In this document: one piece after another, positions 26,238 through 35,850 of the stretch
Numbering within the stretch: the first letter of the stretch is position 1
Layout: the number at the start of each line of letters is the position of its first letter
Assembly (NCBI RefSeq): GCF_009834765.1
Contig: NZ_WVHP01000021.1
Location: 124,001-188,000, forward strand
DNA: 64,000 nt
Reading direction: 5' to 3'
Source: Saccharibacter sp. EH611
GTDB taxonomy: Bacteria; Pseudomonadota; Alphaproteobacteria; Acetobacterales; Acetobacteraceae
Translations under genes and position numbers: made by a program
The notes under the pieces: generated by a model
What the model was told of the DNA's origin: nothing
Databases searched by the model: none
The model's input: the letters and a program-made list of their open reading frames with translations, nothing else

Positions 26238-26915
26238 CTACTGAGCAGGCTGTTTTTTGAGCTCTGCAACAACGTCTTCGACAGGGCGTGCTTTGCGTGT
26301 TTGCTCGTCGAGTACTAAAATCTTGCCGTTCTGGATATCGTAGAACCATCCTTGAATGTTTAATTCATTACGGGCTAGTGCACCAGCAACGATTGGATGT
26401 GTGCGCAGATGGGTCAGCTGTAGGAGCACATTCGCCTCAGCGAGGGATTGCATTTCTTTTGGCCCTGCATCCTCAGCTTTTAGGCCGTTCATGCTTGCAT
26501 AAGCTGCTTCTGAATTGCGCAGCCAGCGTCTTACAGTTGGCATGGTTTTAAGCTTCGGTGATTCGAGGTCTAACAACGCATGCATTGCACCACAATTAGA
26601 GTGGCCGCATACGACGATATTCTTAACCTTCAATGCACCAACAGCGTATTCAATAGCAGAAGAGACAGCGCCCATCATTTCCCCATAAGCAGGAATAATA
26701 TTTCCTACATTACGAATCAGGAAAAGTTCACCAGGCTCTGTCTGAGTGATCATGCTTGGGCTGATGCGACTATCAGCACAGGTGATAAAGAGCGTAGGAG
26801 GGGCTTGATCATACGCAAGGCTTTGAAAAAGCTCAGCATTTTTGGGGTACACATCATCTTCAAATGAGCGGACGCCGTCGAGCAGTTCCAAAAGAGTGGT
26901 GTGCTGAAAAGACAT
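26238..26915 (-). CDS. Beta-class carbonic anhydrase
   Basis: Zinc enzyme interconverting CO2 and bicarbonate, supplying bicarbonate to carboxylases such as acetyl-CoA carboxylase. Zinc ligands are Cys46, His105 and Cys108 (TCADSR and CGHSNCGAMHAL), with the Asp48-Arg50 dyad. The 225-residue length is normal. The ATG at 26915 follows AAGGA with acceptable spacing. An in-frame upstream ATG would add an unlikely 23-residue extension. No signal peptide is present, so it acts in the cytoplasm. It lies between the alaS terminator and the EEP gene. Confidence 0.93.
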   Translation of the reverse strand: MSFQHTTLLELLDGVRSFEDDVYPKNAELFQSLAYDQAPPTLFITCADSRISPSMITQTEPGELFLIRNVGNIIPAYGEMMGAVSSAIEYAVGALKVKNIVVCGHSNCGAMHALLDLESPKLKTMPTVRRWLRNSEAAYASMNGLKAEDAGPKEMQSLAEANVLLQLTHLRTHPIVAGALARNELNIQGWFYDIQNGKILVLDEQTRKARPVEDVVAELKKQPAQ

Positions 26916-27021
26916 GCCAATGGTCCTTGAAAAAAGCATCGAGTGCCTGCCCTTTGGGCATGACGAGACATTGTTATCGTGCATTATTATGGAAGGAAGA
27001 TGGCATAAACAGCAAATTATA

Positions 27022-27060
27022 AAAAAAAGTTCATACCCCGGTGAGGGATATGAACTTTTT
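27022..27060 (-). terminator. Terminator after alaS
   Basis: Long inverted repeat: AAAAAGTTCATACCCC pairs with the downstream AGGGATATGAACTTTTT around a short loop. A and T tracts lie at both ends, so it can stop transcription in either direction. It sits 24 nt beyond the alaS stop. Confidence 0.82.
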
Positions 27061-27083
27061 GGTCGCTTACAGAGAGTTTTGTT

Positions 27084-29720
27084 TTAAAGCTGCGCGATGT
27101 GCTCACGAAGCATAGAGAAAACCTCATCCTCTGCGGGGCGTGCCCCGCCAGCTTGAGCCATTGTTGGGCGTCCGCCGCCACCTTTCCCTCCCATGAGAGG
27201 AGAGGCTGAACGCACGAGATCAACTGCATTGAGGCGCTCTGAAAGATCCTTCGTGACGGCAATAATGATACTGCCACGGTCATTGGCACCAGAGATTAAG
27301 GCAACAACGCCCGAATCAATTTTCTTGATTAAGGTTTCTGCCAGACCTTTGAGATCGCGTGGATTGACATCGTCCAGCATACGCGTGGCTAGCGTGATGC
27401 CATTAATGGTCTCATTGGCGCTCTCGCCACCACCGATCACAAGTTTATGCTGCAAGGAGGCGATCTGCGCATTGAGCGCTTTGCGTTCTTCCAGCAGGTT
27501 TGCGAGGCGTTGCGGAGCTTCGGCCGGGCTGACCTTCAGGAGGTCTGCCATCTCGTGAAGTTGTTTTTCTGTCGCAGCGATGGTTTGTTCCGCACTGCGC
27601 CCACACACGGCTTCAATACGGCGCACGCCAGAAGCCACACCGGCTTCGGAGATAATGCGGAACAGACCAATCTCACCGAGACGTTCTACATGCGTTCCGC
27701 CGCAGAGTTCGATGGAATAGGCTGAACGATTTTCATCACCTTCACCCATGGCAACGACACGTACCTCATCACCATATTTCTCACCAAACAGCGCCATGGC
27801 GCCTTCAGCACGAGCCTGATCGGGCGTCATTAAGCGTGTCGTCACAGCACTATTTTCACGAATCCGTGCATTGACGTCTTCTTCAACCGCGCGGAGCTCT
27901 TCTGCTGTTAGAGGGCGCGGTTGGCTGATGTCAAAACGCAGACGATCAGGAGCATTCAAGCTCCCTTTCTGAGTGACATGCTCACCTACCTGACGACGCA
28001 AGGCTTCATGCAGCAAATGCGTGGCGGAATGATGCGCACGTACGGCGGTGCGTCGCTCATGGTCTACCGTCGCGCGGACGGTCATGCCCGACTTTACGGT
28101 GCCTTTAACCACGCGTCCATAATGGACGATCAGATCGCCATTTTTCTTTTGCGTATCGGTAACCGCAATCTCAAGGCCTTCAGCGGTCAAGGTGCCATGG
28201 TCACCAACTTGTCCACCGCTTTCACCGTAAAAGGGTGACTGGTTAAGCAAGAGGGCCACCTCTTGACCTTCAGTTGCTTCAGCAAGCTCATCACTGCCTT
28301 TGAAGATGGCTTGTACTTCGGCATCGGCTTGTTCTGTCACATAGCCGAAGAACTCCGTCGCGCCAAAACGATCACGGGCATCAAACCAGACAGTTTCAAC
28401 AGCAGAATCACCAGACCCCACCCAAGCGGCACGTGCGCGTTGGCGTTGTTCTGCCATAGCCGCTTCAAACCCGGCCTCGTCCACCTTATGGCCACGTTCA
28501 CGTAGAACATCTTGGGTCAGGTCGAGAGGGAAACCGAACGTGTCATAGAGCTTAAACGCAAGCTCACCAGGCAAGGTGCCTTGGTCTGAAAGCTGTGTCA
28601 TTTCGCTATCAAGGAGCGAGAGGCCGCGGGTGAGCAGGGCTGCAAAGCGCTCTTCTTCCCCACGCATCGTTTCAGTGATGAGGGCTTGATGGCGCACAAG
28701 CTCGGGGTAAGCATGGCCCATTTGTTGAATGAGAGCGGGAAGGAGACGATAAAAGACCGGCTCTTTTGCTCCCATCATATGAAGGTGACGCATGGCACGA
28801 CGCATAATACGGCGCAACACGTAGCCACGCCCTTCGCGTGACGGCAGCACGCCGTCAGAGATCAAAAAGGCGGTTGAGCGTAAATGGTCAGCGACGACGC
28901 GGTGGCTCATCTTAAAATGGCCATCGGCATCTTGATGAAGCAGATCGGCAGACGCTTCAATCAGGGCACGGATGGTATCTGTATCGTAATTGTCGCGTTT
29001 GCCTTGCATAATTGCTGCAAAACGTTCCAACCCCATGCCTGTATCAATAGAAGGGCGGGGAAGAGCACTACGTTTACTCCCAGCTTCTTCAAAAAACTGC
29101 ATGAAGACGAGGTTCCAGATCTCGACAAAACGATCGCCGTCTTCTTCCGGGCTGCCCGGAGGGCCACCGGCGACGTCTGGGCCGTGATCATAAAAAATCT
29201 CTGAAGATGGGCCGCAAGGGCCTGTATCGCCCATCCGCCAGAAATTATCCGATGTAGAAATACGGATAATTTTATCATCAGAAAAACCAGCAATTTTCTT
29301 CCAAAGTTCAGCGGCTTCGTCATCGTCACTATAAACGGTGACGAGGAGCTTTTCTTTGGAGATACCAAAGCCCTTGGTCAGAAGATTCCAGGCAAATTCA
29401 ATTACTTCAGCTTTAAAATAGTCGCCAAAGCTAAAGTTTCCCATCATTTCAAAGAATGTATGATGGCGCGCGGTATAGCCGACATTGTCGAGGTCATTAT
29501 GTTTACCACCGGCACGGACGACCTTTTGGGCGGTTGTCGCTCGTTTATAAGGGGTGGTTTCTTGCCCTGTAAAAATGTTCTTAAACGGCACCATCCCTGC
29601 ATTGGTAAACAGCAGGCTAGGGTCGTTCTGAGGAACCAGAGAGGCTGAAGGAAGAATCTGATGCCCACGTTCGGCAAAATATTCAAGGAATGTTGAGCGG
29701 ATATCGTTAGTACTGGTCAT
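27084..29720 (-). CDS. alaS: Alanine--tRNA ligase
   Basis: Class II synthetase with an editing domain that removes mischarged Ser or Gly. The 878-residue protein shows the catalytic N-terminus with [20 protein letters not shown] and motif 2 around [11 protein letters not shown]. The editing-domain zinc motif is [12 protein letters not shown] plus CGGTHV, and a C-terminal C-Ala domain ends in [16 protein letters not shown]. Length and all motifs are normal. It is a single-gene unit with the terminator just downstream. Confidence 0.97.
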   Translation of the reverse strand: MTSTNDIRSTFLEYFAERGHQILPSASLVPQNDPSLLFTNAGMVPFKNIFTGQETTPYKRATTAQKVVRAGGKHNDLDNVGYTARHHTFFEMMGNFSFGDYFKAEVIEFAWNLLTKGFGISKEKLLVTVYSDDDEAAELWKKIAGFSDDKIIRISTSDNFWRMGDTGPCGPSSEIFYDHGPDVAGGPPGSPEEDGDRFVEIWNLVFMQFFEEAGSKRSALPRPSIDTGMGLERFAAIMQGKRDNYDTDTIRALIEASADLLHQDADGHFKMSHRVVADHLRSTAFLISDGVLPSREGRGYVLRRIMRRAMRHLHMMGAKEPVFYRLLPALIQQMGHAYPELVRHQALITETMRGEEERFAALLTRGLSLLDSEMTQLSDQGTLPGELAFKLYDTFGFPLDLTQDVLRERGHKVDEAGFEAAMAEQRQRARAAWVGSGDSAVETVWFDARDRFGATEFFGYVTEQADAEVQAIFKGSDELAEATEGQEVALLLNQSPFYGESGGQVGDHGTLTAEGLEIAVTDTQKKNGDLIVHYGRVVKGTVKSGMTVRATVDHERRTAVRAHHSATHLLHEALRRQVGEHVTQKGSLNAPDRLRFDISQPRPLTAEELRAVEEDVNARIRENSAVTTRLMTPDQARAEGAMALFGEKYGDEVRVVAMGEGDENRSAYSIELCGGTHVERLGEIGLFRIISEAGVASGVRRIEAVCGRSAEQTIAATEKQLHEMADLLKVSPAEAPQRLANLLEERKALNAQIASLQHKLVIGGGESANETINGITLATRMLDDVNPRDLKGLAETLIKKIDSGVVALISGANDRGSIIIAVTKDLSERLNAVDLVRSASPLMGGKGGGGRPTMAQAGGARPAEDEVFSMLREHIAQL

Positions 29721-29843
29721 GGCCTAAGGGTATCTGGTTCCAGGAAAAAGAAACAGGAAAATCACGCAATATCTTAGCGGATTATAAAGGGCTTGGAAAT
29801 GCTTCAGATGATGGATAAGCGCATGAGTTGCATAAGGAAGGGG

Positions 29844-30341
29844 TTAAGCCTCTTCATGCACCGTTGAACGTGTTTCAGATTCCTCTTGTTCTTCTGACGT
29901 GAAGACGCATGTTTTACATAAAGTGAAATTCACAAACATACCGCAGGCTGTACCGCACATAAGAGCAATAACAGGCCAATGTTGGGTGATTGTTATGTAA
30001 GAAAGAACAAAAAGAACGACACCGCGGTTAATCACAAAACCCGGGAGATTGGCTAATAGAAAGCGCTTCCATTGTTGGAGAACACTGACTGAAGAATGGT
30101 CAACATGGCGGAAGGTCCATACGCGATTGAGGAACCATGTTCCGCTTGCAGCAATGAGGTAAGCGAATAAAACCGCGATTTTAAGAGATATGAATGTCTT
30201 TAGAAAAGTCGTACTGCTCCAGTCTATTATAAAGCCAACAGCGCCAACCATTCCAAAGTGAAAAAATTGGTGGAAAAGGCTTTTAAGCTGAGAGGCAGAC
30301 GGAACATTCATGAGGTCACTCATGACATTAATGATTCCCAT
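29844..30341 (-). CDS. GtrA-like membrane protein
   Basis: A small protein with four predicted transmembrane helices, belonging to the GtrA/DPMS-like family often involved in flipping or positioning polyprenyl-linked sugars for cell-surface glycosylation. The FHFGMVGAVGFIIDWSSTTFL helix and the FLNRVWTF motif before helix 3 are typical. The C-terminus is acidic (SEEQEESETRS). The start is uncertain: ATG at 30341 or 30323, neither with a strong ribosome site. No glycosyltransferase gene is nearby, so its partner is not identifiable here. Confidence 0.8.
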   Translation of the reverse strand: MGIINVMSDLMNVPSASQLKSLFHQFFHFGMVGAVGFIIDWSSTTFLKTFISLKIAVLFAYLIAASGTWFLNRVWTFRHVDHSSVSVLQQWKRFLLANLPGFVINRGVVLFVLSYITITQHWPVIALMCGTACGMFVNFTLCKTCVFTSEEQEESETRSTVHEEA

Positions 30342-30371
30342 AATGCAATAATAGATGGGCCAAACGCACAA

Positions 30372-30405
30372 AAAAAGGGAACACCGGATAGGTGCTCCCT
30401 TTTTA
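30372..30405 (-). terminator. Terminator after the OmpA-family gene
   Basis: Inverted repeat AAAAAGGGAACACC / GGTGCTCCCTTTTT (one internal mismatch) around a short loop, flanked by A and T tracts on both sides. It lies about 40 nt past the OmpA-type gene stop and just upstream of the GtrA-like gene. Confidence 0.85.
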
Positions 30406-30443
30406 TCGAGGAGCTATTGCTCCAACGCAAGGAAATCTCTGAA

Positions 30444-31550
30444 TTACTTCAGGATGATTTCAACGCGACGGTTCTGTGGCTCACGCGTATTTTTCGCGGT
30501 TGCAACCAATGGGTTGGTGTCACCATACCCGTGGATGTCGATTGCATTTGCTGGAACACCATTGCGAACCAGTTCAGCTTTCACGCTGTTTGCACGACGC
30601 AGAGACAGACCCTGGTTGTACTTGGTACCACGTGGGCCAGGATGTGCAGCGGAGTTATCGGTGTAACCGTTAACTTCGATGCGTGTGGTCTGCACGTGTG
30701 TGGAAGCCTGTGCAGCCTGTGACACGATCTCACGAGCGCGCGCGGTCAGGTCAGACTTATCCCAATCGAAGAAGACGAGATAGGTGCGAGCTGGCGTTGG
30801 GGCTGGTGGAACAACCACATGCGGAGCTGGTGGTGGTGGTGGTGGAGCGTTGTTGAAGGCATAGCGCAGCCCCAGGATGAACTGGTGCGTATAGCGTGTG
30901 CCCATCGTAACATGCTGATGACTGGTGTTGCGGTAATGCCCAATGCTCACACCGGAATCGCTAGCCGTTTGCCCAATGAAGCGGTACTGAGTGGTTAGAG
31001 CTAAGCCGGGGACACCTGGAATGTCATAAGCGGCACCGACGATACCTTGAGCAGCGAAACCACCATGAGTGGAGTTCATAGAAGCAACGTTAGAGCCGCT
31101 GCGCAGGCCCATGCGGTAATGTTGCCAGAGGTAACCGGCACCAACACCAACGAATGGTGTGACAGGAGCATCAATCCCGAACTGCTTCAGATCAATGTCA
31201 TATAGAACATTGATGAAGCCACCATAACCCTGGTCTTTACCATGAGCGCGACGGCTCCCGCCGCGACTAATATCACCGCCAATGCTATGCGTGTGTGTCT
31301 GGTTATAAGCCCCTTCGACTTCGACACGCAGACCGTTACCAAAGCCCCAACCTGTGGAGAGATAACCATTGAAGCCTGTGCTGTGGTGAACGGTTCCACT
31401 CTGGCCCGTTGAATAGTGGGTGTGCTGACCTTGAACCAGGTTGTACCCTGCGCCCATGTCAACATAGGGACCGGTGATCGTGCTGGCCATGGCAAGCGAC
31501 GGTGCAGCAACCATCGAGGTCATGGCGAGAAGTGCAGTACGGATACGCAT
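30444..31550 (-). CDS. OmpA-family outer-membrane protein
   Basis: A 368-residue protein with signal peptide (residues 1-22, ending LAMAS). An N-terminal eight-stranded beta-barrel domain follows (about 25-235, starting GPYVDMGAGYNLV). Then comes a Pro-rich hinge (PPPPPPAPHVVVPPAPTP) and a C-terminal OmpA domain (about 255-368) with FFDWDKSDLT, the peptidoglycan-binding NGYTDNSA and the RRANSVKAEL helix. It tethers the outer membrane to peptidoglycan. Strong codon bias suggests an abundant protein. A purine-rich ribosome site (AAGGAC) precedes ATG. Confidence 0.93.
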   Translation of the reverse strand: MRIRTALLAMTSMVAAPSLAMASTITGPYVDMGAGYNLVQGQHTHYSTGQSGTVHHSTGFNGYLSTGWGFGNGLRVEVEGAYNQTHTHSIGGDISRGGSRRAHGKDQGYGGFINVLYDIDLKQFGIDAPVTPFVGVGAGYLWQHYRMGLRSGSNVASMNSTHGGFAAQGIVGAAYDIPGVPGLALTTQYRFIGQTASDSGVSIGHYRNTSHQHVTMGTRYTHQFILGLRYAFNNAPPPPPPAPHVVVPPAPTPARTYLVFFDWDKSDLTARAREIVSQAAQASTHVQTTRIEVNGYTDNSAAHPGPRGTKYNQGLSLRRANSVKAELVRNGVPANAIDIHGYGDTNPLVATAKNTREPQNRRVEIILK

Positions 31551-31784
31551 TCTTGCTCGTCCTTGTTGTAATTACATGTAGCCAAGTCATCAGGTGAAAC
31601 ACACAGATGTTTACTTATCGATACCCAACGTGGCCCATGACAAAAACATAGTGTAAAACGGTAGTGGATAGAAGAGGTTATAAACGCGAACGTGTTAAGC
31701 GCTTGTAGTTGGTTGCAAAAAAGTCACACATAAAGCAATGTGGCAAAATTAAGCACAAAATACATTCCTCTCCTAAAGTCTTCT

Positions 31785-33455
31785 TCAGGTTAAACAGCCT
31801 TCATTATATAACAATTTATTAATATCTTCCATGGTGACCTCTTGTGAGGTGAAGGCTTCTCCAATTTTATGAAGTAAAACGAATTTCACACGACCGTTTT
31901 GTACTTTTTTATCATGCGTCATGTGCTCAATAAGAGTTGCTGCGCTGAGCTGTGTCGGAAGATCAGCTAATGTTGTTGGCATAGACAGAGCTGTTAAATG
32001 CTTATCAAGGCGTTCAAGGTCTTCAATAGGGGCAAGTCCCAATTGTACAGAGAGCGCTAAGGCCATATGCAGACCAATAGAAACAGCTTCGCCATGAAGA
32101 AGGCGTCCATCATAATGGAACTCGGCTTCAAAGGCGTGAGCAAAGGTATGGCCAAGATTGAGCAGGGCACGCCCGCCTTTGGCGGCACTTTCGCGTTCAT
32201 CTGCAGCAACAACCTGAGCTTTGAAACGGCATGTGCGCTGTACAGCTTCTTCAAGGGCGGCACTATCACCGTCAAGAAGCTTCGCGCCATTTTGTTCACA
32301 CCATGCAAAGAGTTCAGGGTCAGCAATAAGGCCGGATTTCACAATCTCTGCATAGCCTGCTACGCGTTGACGGCGGGGAAGAGTCTGTAAAACAGAGCTA
32401 TCGGCTAAAACGAGCTGGGGGTGCCAAAATGCGCCGATAAGGTTTTTGCCTGTGGAGGCGTTGATGCCTGTTTTCCCGCCAACAGAACTATCCACTTGAG
32501 CAAGGAGTGTGGTGGGAATCTGTACAAAGGGCAGACCACGTAAGGCTGTTGCGGCAATAAAGCCGGCTAAATCGCCAACAACACCTCCGCCAAAAGCAAT
32601 GATGGTTGTGGAGCGCTCAATCCCAAGGCGCAGAATCTCTTCAATAAGGGCACTATAGCGGGGAAGGGACTTGCTGCCTTCACCCGCAGGAATGCGCAGA
32701 ACATCGAGTCGGATATGCGTGGGGGCAAGTGCTTTTTCAAGCGTGTCGAGGTGAAGATCCGCGACCGTTTCATCTGTAATAATAATCGCGTGGTTGTTGC
32801 TGATATGTGGCGCTAAAAGCGAAGCTGCACGTTCGAGAAGATTCGCTCCTGTAAGAATATCGTACTGATGATGAGCGAGCTGAATAGGCACGCGATGAGG
32901 GGCACGAAAATTTTGTAGAGCTTGATCAAGGGTGTGCACGCTATGATCCATAGTATCTTCTCCACACTGAACGATGATGTCTGCTTGAGCATAAAAAGGG
33001 GCACGACGAGCTGCGAGAGCGCGCAGAACGTCACGAGGGTTTTCATGAGCGAGTAGGGGGCGTGATGAGGCGTTTTTCTTAAGGCGGTTTGCGATGATGT
33101 CGGGGGGGACATCAAGCCATACGGTGCAAGCGTCAGGGGTCTGTTGAACGGCTTTGCGGGTGCGTGGATCCATCCATGCGCCGCCGCCCGTTGCGATGAC
33201 GCAAGGCCCTTGTTGGAGCAGGCGTGTAATGACGCGGTGCTCTCCTTCACGGAAATAAGCTTCTCCATGATGGGCAAAAATATCGGCGATTGTTGTGCCG
33301 GCTGCTTTTTCGATTTCCTGATCGCTATCGATAAAAGGAAGATCGTAGCACTGTGCAAGCAGGCGGCCGAGGGTTGTTTTCCCTGCTCCCATAAGACCAA
33401 CGAGGATAATAATGCGGGGCGGGTGCGCGGCAGAAGACGACGGGTGAGCAGACAT
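31785..33455 (-). CDS. aroKB: Bifunctional shikimate kinase / 3-dehydroquinate synthase (AroK-AroB fusion)
   Basis: One 556-residue polypeptide carries two shikimate-pathway enzymes. Residues about 14-182 are shikimate kinase, with P-loop GLMGAGKTT (20-28), the shikimate-binding IDSDQEIE and ATGGGA. Residues about 187-556 are dehydroquinate synthase, with FGGGVVGDLAGFIAATALRG, the VDSSVGGKTGIN segment and the metal ligand HGEAV. The frame runs through without a stop or frameshift. In many alphaproteobacteria these are adjacent separate genes, so a deletion of the stop/start between them is the simplest origin. Start ATG at 33455 follows AAAGG. It is divergent from the small gene before xerD. 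Confidence 0.95.
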   Translation of the reverse strand: MSAHPSSSAAHPPRIIILVGLMGAGKTTLGRLLAQCYDLPFIDSDQEIEKAAGTTIADIFAHHGEAYFREGEHRVITRLLQQGPCVIATGGGAWMDPRTRKAVQQTPDACTVWLDVPPDIIANRLKKNASSRPLLAHENPRDVLRALAARRAPFYAQADIIVQCGEDTMDHSVHTLDQALQNFRAPHRVPIQLAHHQYDILTGANLLERAASLLAPHISNNHAIIITDETVADLHLDTLEKALAPTHIRLDVLRIPAGEGSKSLPRYSALIEEILRLGIERSTTIIAFGGGVVGDLAGFIAATALRGLPFVQIPTTLLAQVDSSVGGKTGINASTGKNLIGAFWHPQLVLADSSVLQTLPRRQRVAGYAEIVKSGLIADPELFAWCEQNGAKLLDGDSAALEEAVQRTCRFKAQVVAADERESAAKGGRALLNLGHTFAHAFEAEFHYDGRLLHGEAVSIGLHMALALSVQLGLAPIEDLERLDKHLTALSMPTTLADLPTQLSAATLIEHMTHDKKVQNGRVKFVLLHKIGEAFTSQEVTMEDINKLLYNEGCLT

Positions 33456-33590
33456 AATGCCTTTTCTATCACGAGAAAAAGCTTCTATCATAGAGGGTAT
33501 AGGAGAGGTATGGTGCCTTTCTTTGTTGAAGTTGTGCAACCGGCTTGAGTGAGGCTATCGTGGTGTAGGCCTTATGATGTGAGGGGTGAT

Positions 33591-33785
33591 ATGTTTCAAT
33601 CGCGTTTTGGTCTTGTTCTTCTCCTGCTCATTGTCCTGTGCGGTGGTCTTGGTGGCGGTGTCATCTACCTTGGTCGGGTTCAGCCGCCGGCTCCGGTCAT
33701 GGTACATCATGTTATTGCAGCGCCTCAGCAAGCTGCTCCGGTAGGTGGGGTGAGTTTGCCTGACGTGGTGCCAGGTAAGCCGTGA
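33591..33785 (+). CDS. Small single-pass membrane protein preceding xerD
   Basis: A 64-residue protein: short basic N-terminus MFQSRFG, one hydrophobic helix (about residues 7-25, LVLLLLIVLCGGLGGGVIYL), then a proline- and alanine-rich tail (QPPAPVMVHHVIAAPQQAAPVGG). I do not recognise a family. GAGGGG four nt before the ATG is a good ribosome site. The stop overlaps the xerD GTG start by 4 nt (GTGA), so xerD translation is probably coupled to it. The tail would lie in the periplasm if the N-terminus stays inside. The function is unknown. Confidence 0.72.
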   Translation: MFQSRFGLVLLLLIVLCGGLGGGVIYLGRVQPPAPVMVHHVIAAPQQAAPVGGVSLPDVVPGKP

Positions 33786-34702
33786 CAAAAACGAGCACGG
33801 ATAAAAGCGATATTACGGCTTCAGTCGGTGTGATTGAGGCGTTTTTGGAGATGCTTGCATCAGAAAGAGCCGCTGCCTTGCGAACGCGCTTGGCTTATCG
33901 TGCTGATTTGGAGGATTTCGCGTGTTGGGTGGCCCCAGCCTCCATTGCGGATGCCGCTTCTTCTGATCTGCGAGCTTATGTGGTGGCGAAGGGGCGGGAA
34001 GGTCTGTCTGTGCGTTCTCAAGCCCGGCGTCTTTCATCCTTGAGGCAATTTTATCGTTTTTTACTTCAGGATAATTATCGTGAGGATGACCCGACAGAGG
34101 ATCATCCTATCCCAGGCTATCGGGCGAGCTTACCGCATCCGCTGAGTGAGGGGGAGATCAATACGCTTCTTGATAAGGGAACGTGTGGTCATGATGACCC
34201 CCGGCGGGATTATGTCTCGCGAGCTGCGATAGAGCTTTTGTACACAACGGGGCTCCGTATTTCGGAGCTTCTTTCTCTTCCGGCGAGCTGCGTGCAACGG
34301 CAAGAGGAAATGTTGCTGGTGCGGGGTAAAGGCGGGCGAGAGCGGCTAGTGCCTTTCGCAAAAGGAGCACGGCAAGCGGCAGAAGCTTTGGTACGTTATG
34401 ATACGATTTTAGATAGTCCGTGGCTTTTCCCGGGGCGCAATCCACAGCGCCCGTTAACACGGCAGGGTTTTGATAAAATCCTCCATGCGTGTGCGCTAAA
34501 AGCGGGGTTTGATCCGCAGCGTATTAGCCCACATGTTTTGCGACATTCTTTCGCGACGCATTTGCTCAATCGTGGCGCTGATTTGCGTGCTTTGCAGATG
34601 TTGTTAGGGCATGCAGATATCGCGACGACGCAGATTTACACACAGGTTATGGGCGAGCGCCTTAAAGAGGCCGTGCAGAAATATCATCCGTTAAAAGAAT
34701 GA
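33782..34702 (+). CDS. xerD: Tyrosine recombinase XerD
   Basis: Resolves chromosome dimers at dif together with XerC and FtsK. All catalytic residues are visible: Arg159 (TTGLRISELL), Lys183 (RGKGGRER), His251 and Arg254 (HVLRHSFATHLLNRG), His277 (LLGHADI) and nucleophile Tyr286 (TTQIYTQV). The N-terminal SAM-like core-binding domain covers about residues 17-100 and includes RRLSSLRQFYRFLLQD and EDDPT, closer to XerD than XerC. The neighbouring aroK-aroB and accA match the usual XerD locus of alphaproteobacteria, so this is a housekeeping recombinase, not an integrase of a mobile element. GTG start, coupled to the small gene upstream. Confidence 0.9.
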   Translation: MTKTSTDKSDITASVGVIEAFLEMLASERAAALRTRLAYRADLEDFACWVAPASIADAASSDLRAYVVAKGREGLSVRSQARRLSSLRQFYRFLLQDNYREDDPTEDHPIPGYRASLPHPLSEGEINTLLDKGTCGHDDPRRDYVSRAAIELLYTTGLRISELLSLPASCVQRQEEMLLVRGKGGRERLVPFAKGARQAAEALVRYDTILDSPWLFPGRNPQRPLTRQGFDKILHACALKAGFDPQRISPHVLRHSFATHLLNRGADLRALQMLLGHADIATTQIYTQVMGERLKEAVQKYHPLKE

Positions 34703-34780
34703 TCGGATGGTTTTTAGGCACGTTGTGTTTAGAGCGATTCCCTAAGATATGAATTTAGGACTGTTGTCAGCGGTAAGAGC

Positions 34781-35767
34781 ATGCTATCGGGCCTTATTAT
34801 GCGCCAGTTTCTAGATTTTGAAAAATCAGTCGCCGATCTTGAGACCAAGATTGAAGAGCTTCGCCAAGTAGGCAACCGGAGTGACGGTGCCGATCTGGAC
34901 GACCTCAACATTGATGAAGAAATCGCTCGTCTCTCTGACAAGGCCGATAAGCTTCTTCGTGCGGTGTATAATAAGCTGACCCCCTTGCAGAAAGTGCAAG
35001 TGGCTCGTCATGCACAGCGCCCTCATGCGTTGGATTATATCCGCACTCTTACAACGGACTTTACGCCGCTCGCGGGAGATCGTGCGTTTGGTGACGATCA
35101 AGCGATGGTTGGTGGTCTCGCACGCTTCCATGGTCAGTCGGTCGTGGTGCTGGGCACAGAGCGTGGCGCGGATACAGAAAGCCGTCTTCGGCATAATTTT
35201 GGGATGGCCCGTCCGGAAGGCTATCGCAAAGCGCAGCGCCTGATGAAATTGGCGGAGCGTTTCGGATTACCGGTTCTTACCTTTGTCGATACAGCCGGGG
35301 CATGGCCAGGAATCGATGCTGAGGCACGCGGACAGGCTGAAGCGATTGCACGTTCTATTGATACATGCTTGGGTCTGTCTGTTCCCGTTGTGGCGACGGT
35401 CATTGGAGAAGGTGGTTCTGGTGGGGCGATCGCGATTGCCGCAGCAGATCGTGTGCTGATGATGGAACATGCGATTTATTCGGTTATTTCGCCAGAAGCC
35501 GCTGCGTCTATTTTGTGGCGTGATCCTAAGCTGGCTCCAGCAGCGGCTGAAGCCTTGAAGCTGACTGCACAAGACCTTAAGCGCCTAGGTTTGATTGACC
35601 GGATTATTGATGAGCCTATTGGTGGTGCGCAGCGTTTGCCAGAAAAGGCTGTGCAATGGGCTGGTGATGCGATCGCTGAAGAGCTGATGGGACTGAGACC
35701 ACTATCCCCAGAAAGGCTGATTGCACAACGTCGCACGCGCTATCTTGAAATGACGTGCGGTAAGTAA
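34781..35767 (+). CDS. accA: Acetyl-CoA carboxylase carboxyltransferase subunit alpha
   Basis: Alpha half of the carboxyltransferase that makes malonyl-CoA for fatty-acid synthesis, in complex with AccD. Family features: N-terminal FLDFEKSVADLETKIEELR coiled region, the RPHALDYI segment, the GDDQAMVGG loop, the oxyanion-forming GEGGSGGAIAI and SPEAAASILWRD. The 328-residue start at 34781 has AAGAG upstream. The next ATG (34799) gives the more standard MRQFLDFE but a weaker ribosome site. It lies 78 nt after xerD and ends at a strong terminator. Confidence 0.95.
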   Translation: MLSGLIMRQFLDFEKSVADLETKIEELRQVGNRSDGADLDDLNIDEEIARLSDKADKLLRAVYNKLTPLQKVQVARHAQRPHALDYIRTLTTDFTPLAGDRAFGDDQAMVGGLARFHGQSVVVLGTERGADTESRLRHNFGMARPEGYRKAQRLMKLAERFGLPVLTFVDTAGAWPGIDAEARGQAEAIARSIDTCLGLSVPVVATVIGEGGSGGAIAIAAADRVLMMEHAIYSVISPEAAASILWRDPKLAPAAAEALKLTAQDLKRLGLIDRIIDEPIGGAQRLPEKAVQWAGDAIAEELMGLRPLSPERLIAQRRTRYLEMTCGK

Positions 35768-35781
35768 GAGACGGCTCTGCT

Positions 35782-35838
35782 AAGCCCCTGCAAGACAGAA
35801 GATGTACACCACATCTCTCCGTTTGCAGGGGCTTTCTT
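35782..35838 (+). terminator. Terminator after accA
   Basis: A 12-bp perfect stem AAGCCCCTGCAA (35782-35793) with TTGCAGGGGCTT (35823-35834), containing an inner GATGT/ACATC helix, followed by TCTTTAT. It separates convergent accA and the CinA-like gene. Confidence 0.85.
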
Positions 35839-35850
35839 TATATCATCTTG

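Noticed and set aside
30258-30722. Plus-strand frame of 154 codons across the OmpA terminator
   Set aside because: It crosses a strong terminator and overlaps two minus-strand genes; no protein family features.
33782-34702. XerD as integrase of a mobile element
   Set aside because: Flanked by aroKB and accA as in the conserved alphaproteobacterial locus; no attachment repeats or phage genes.
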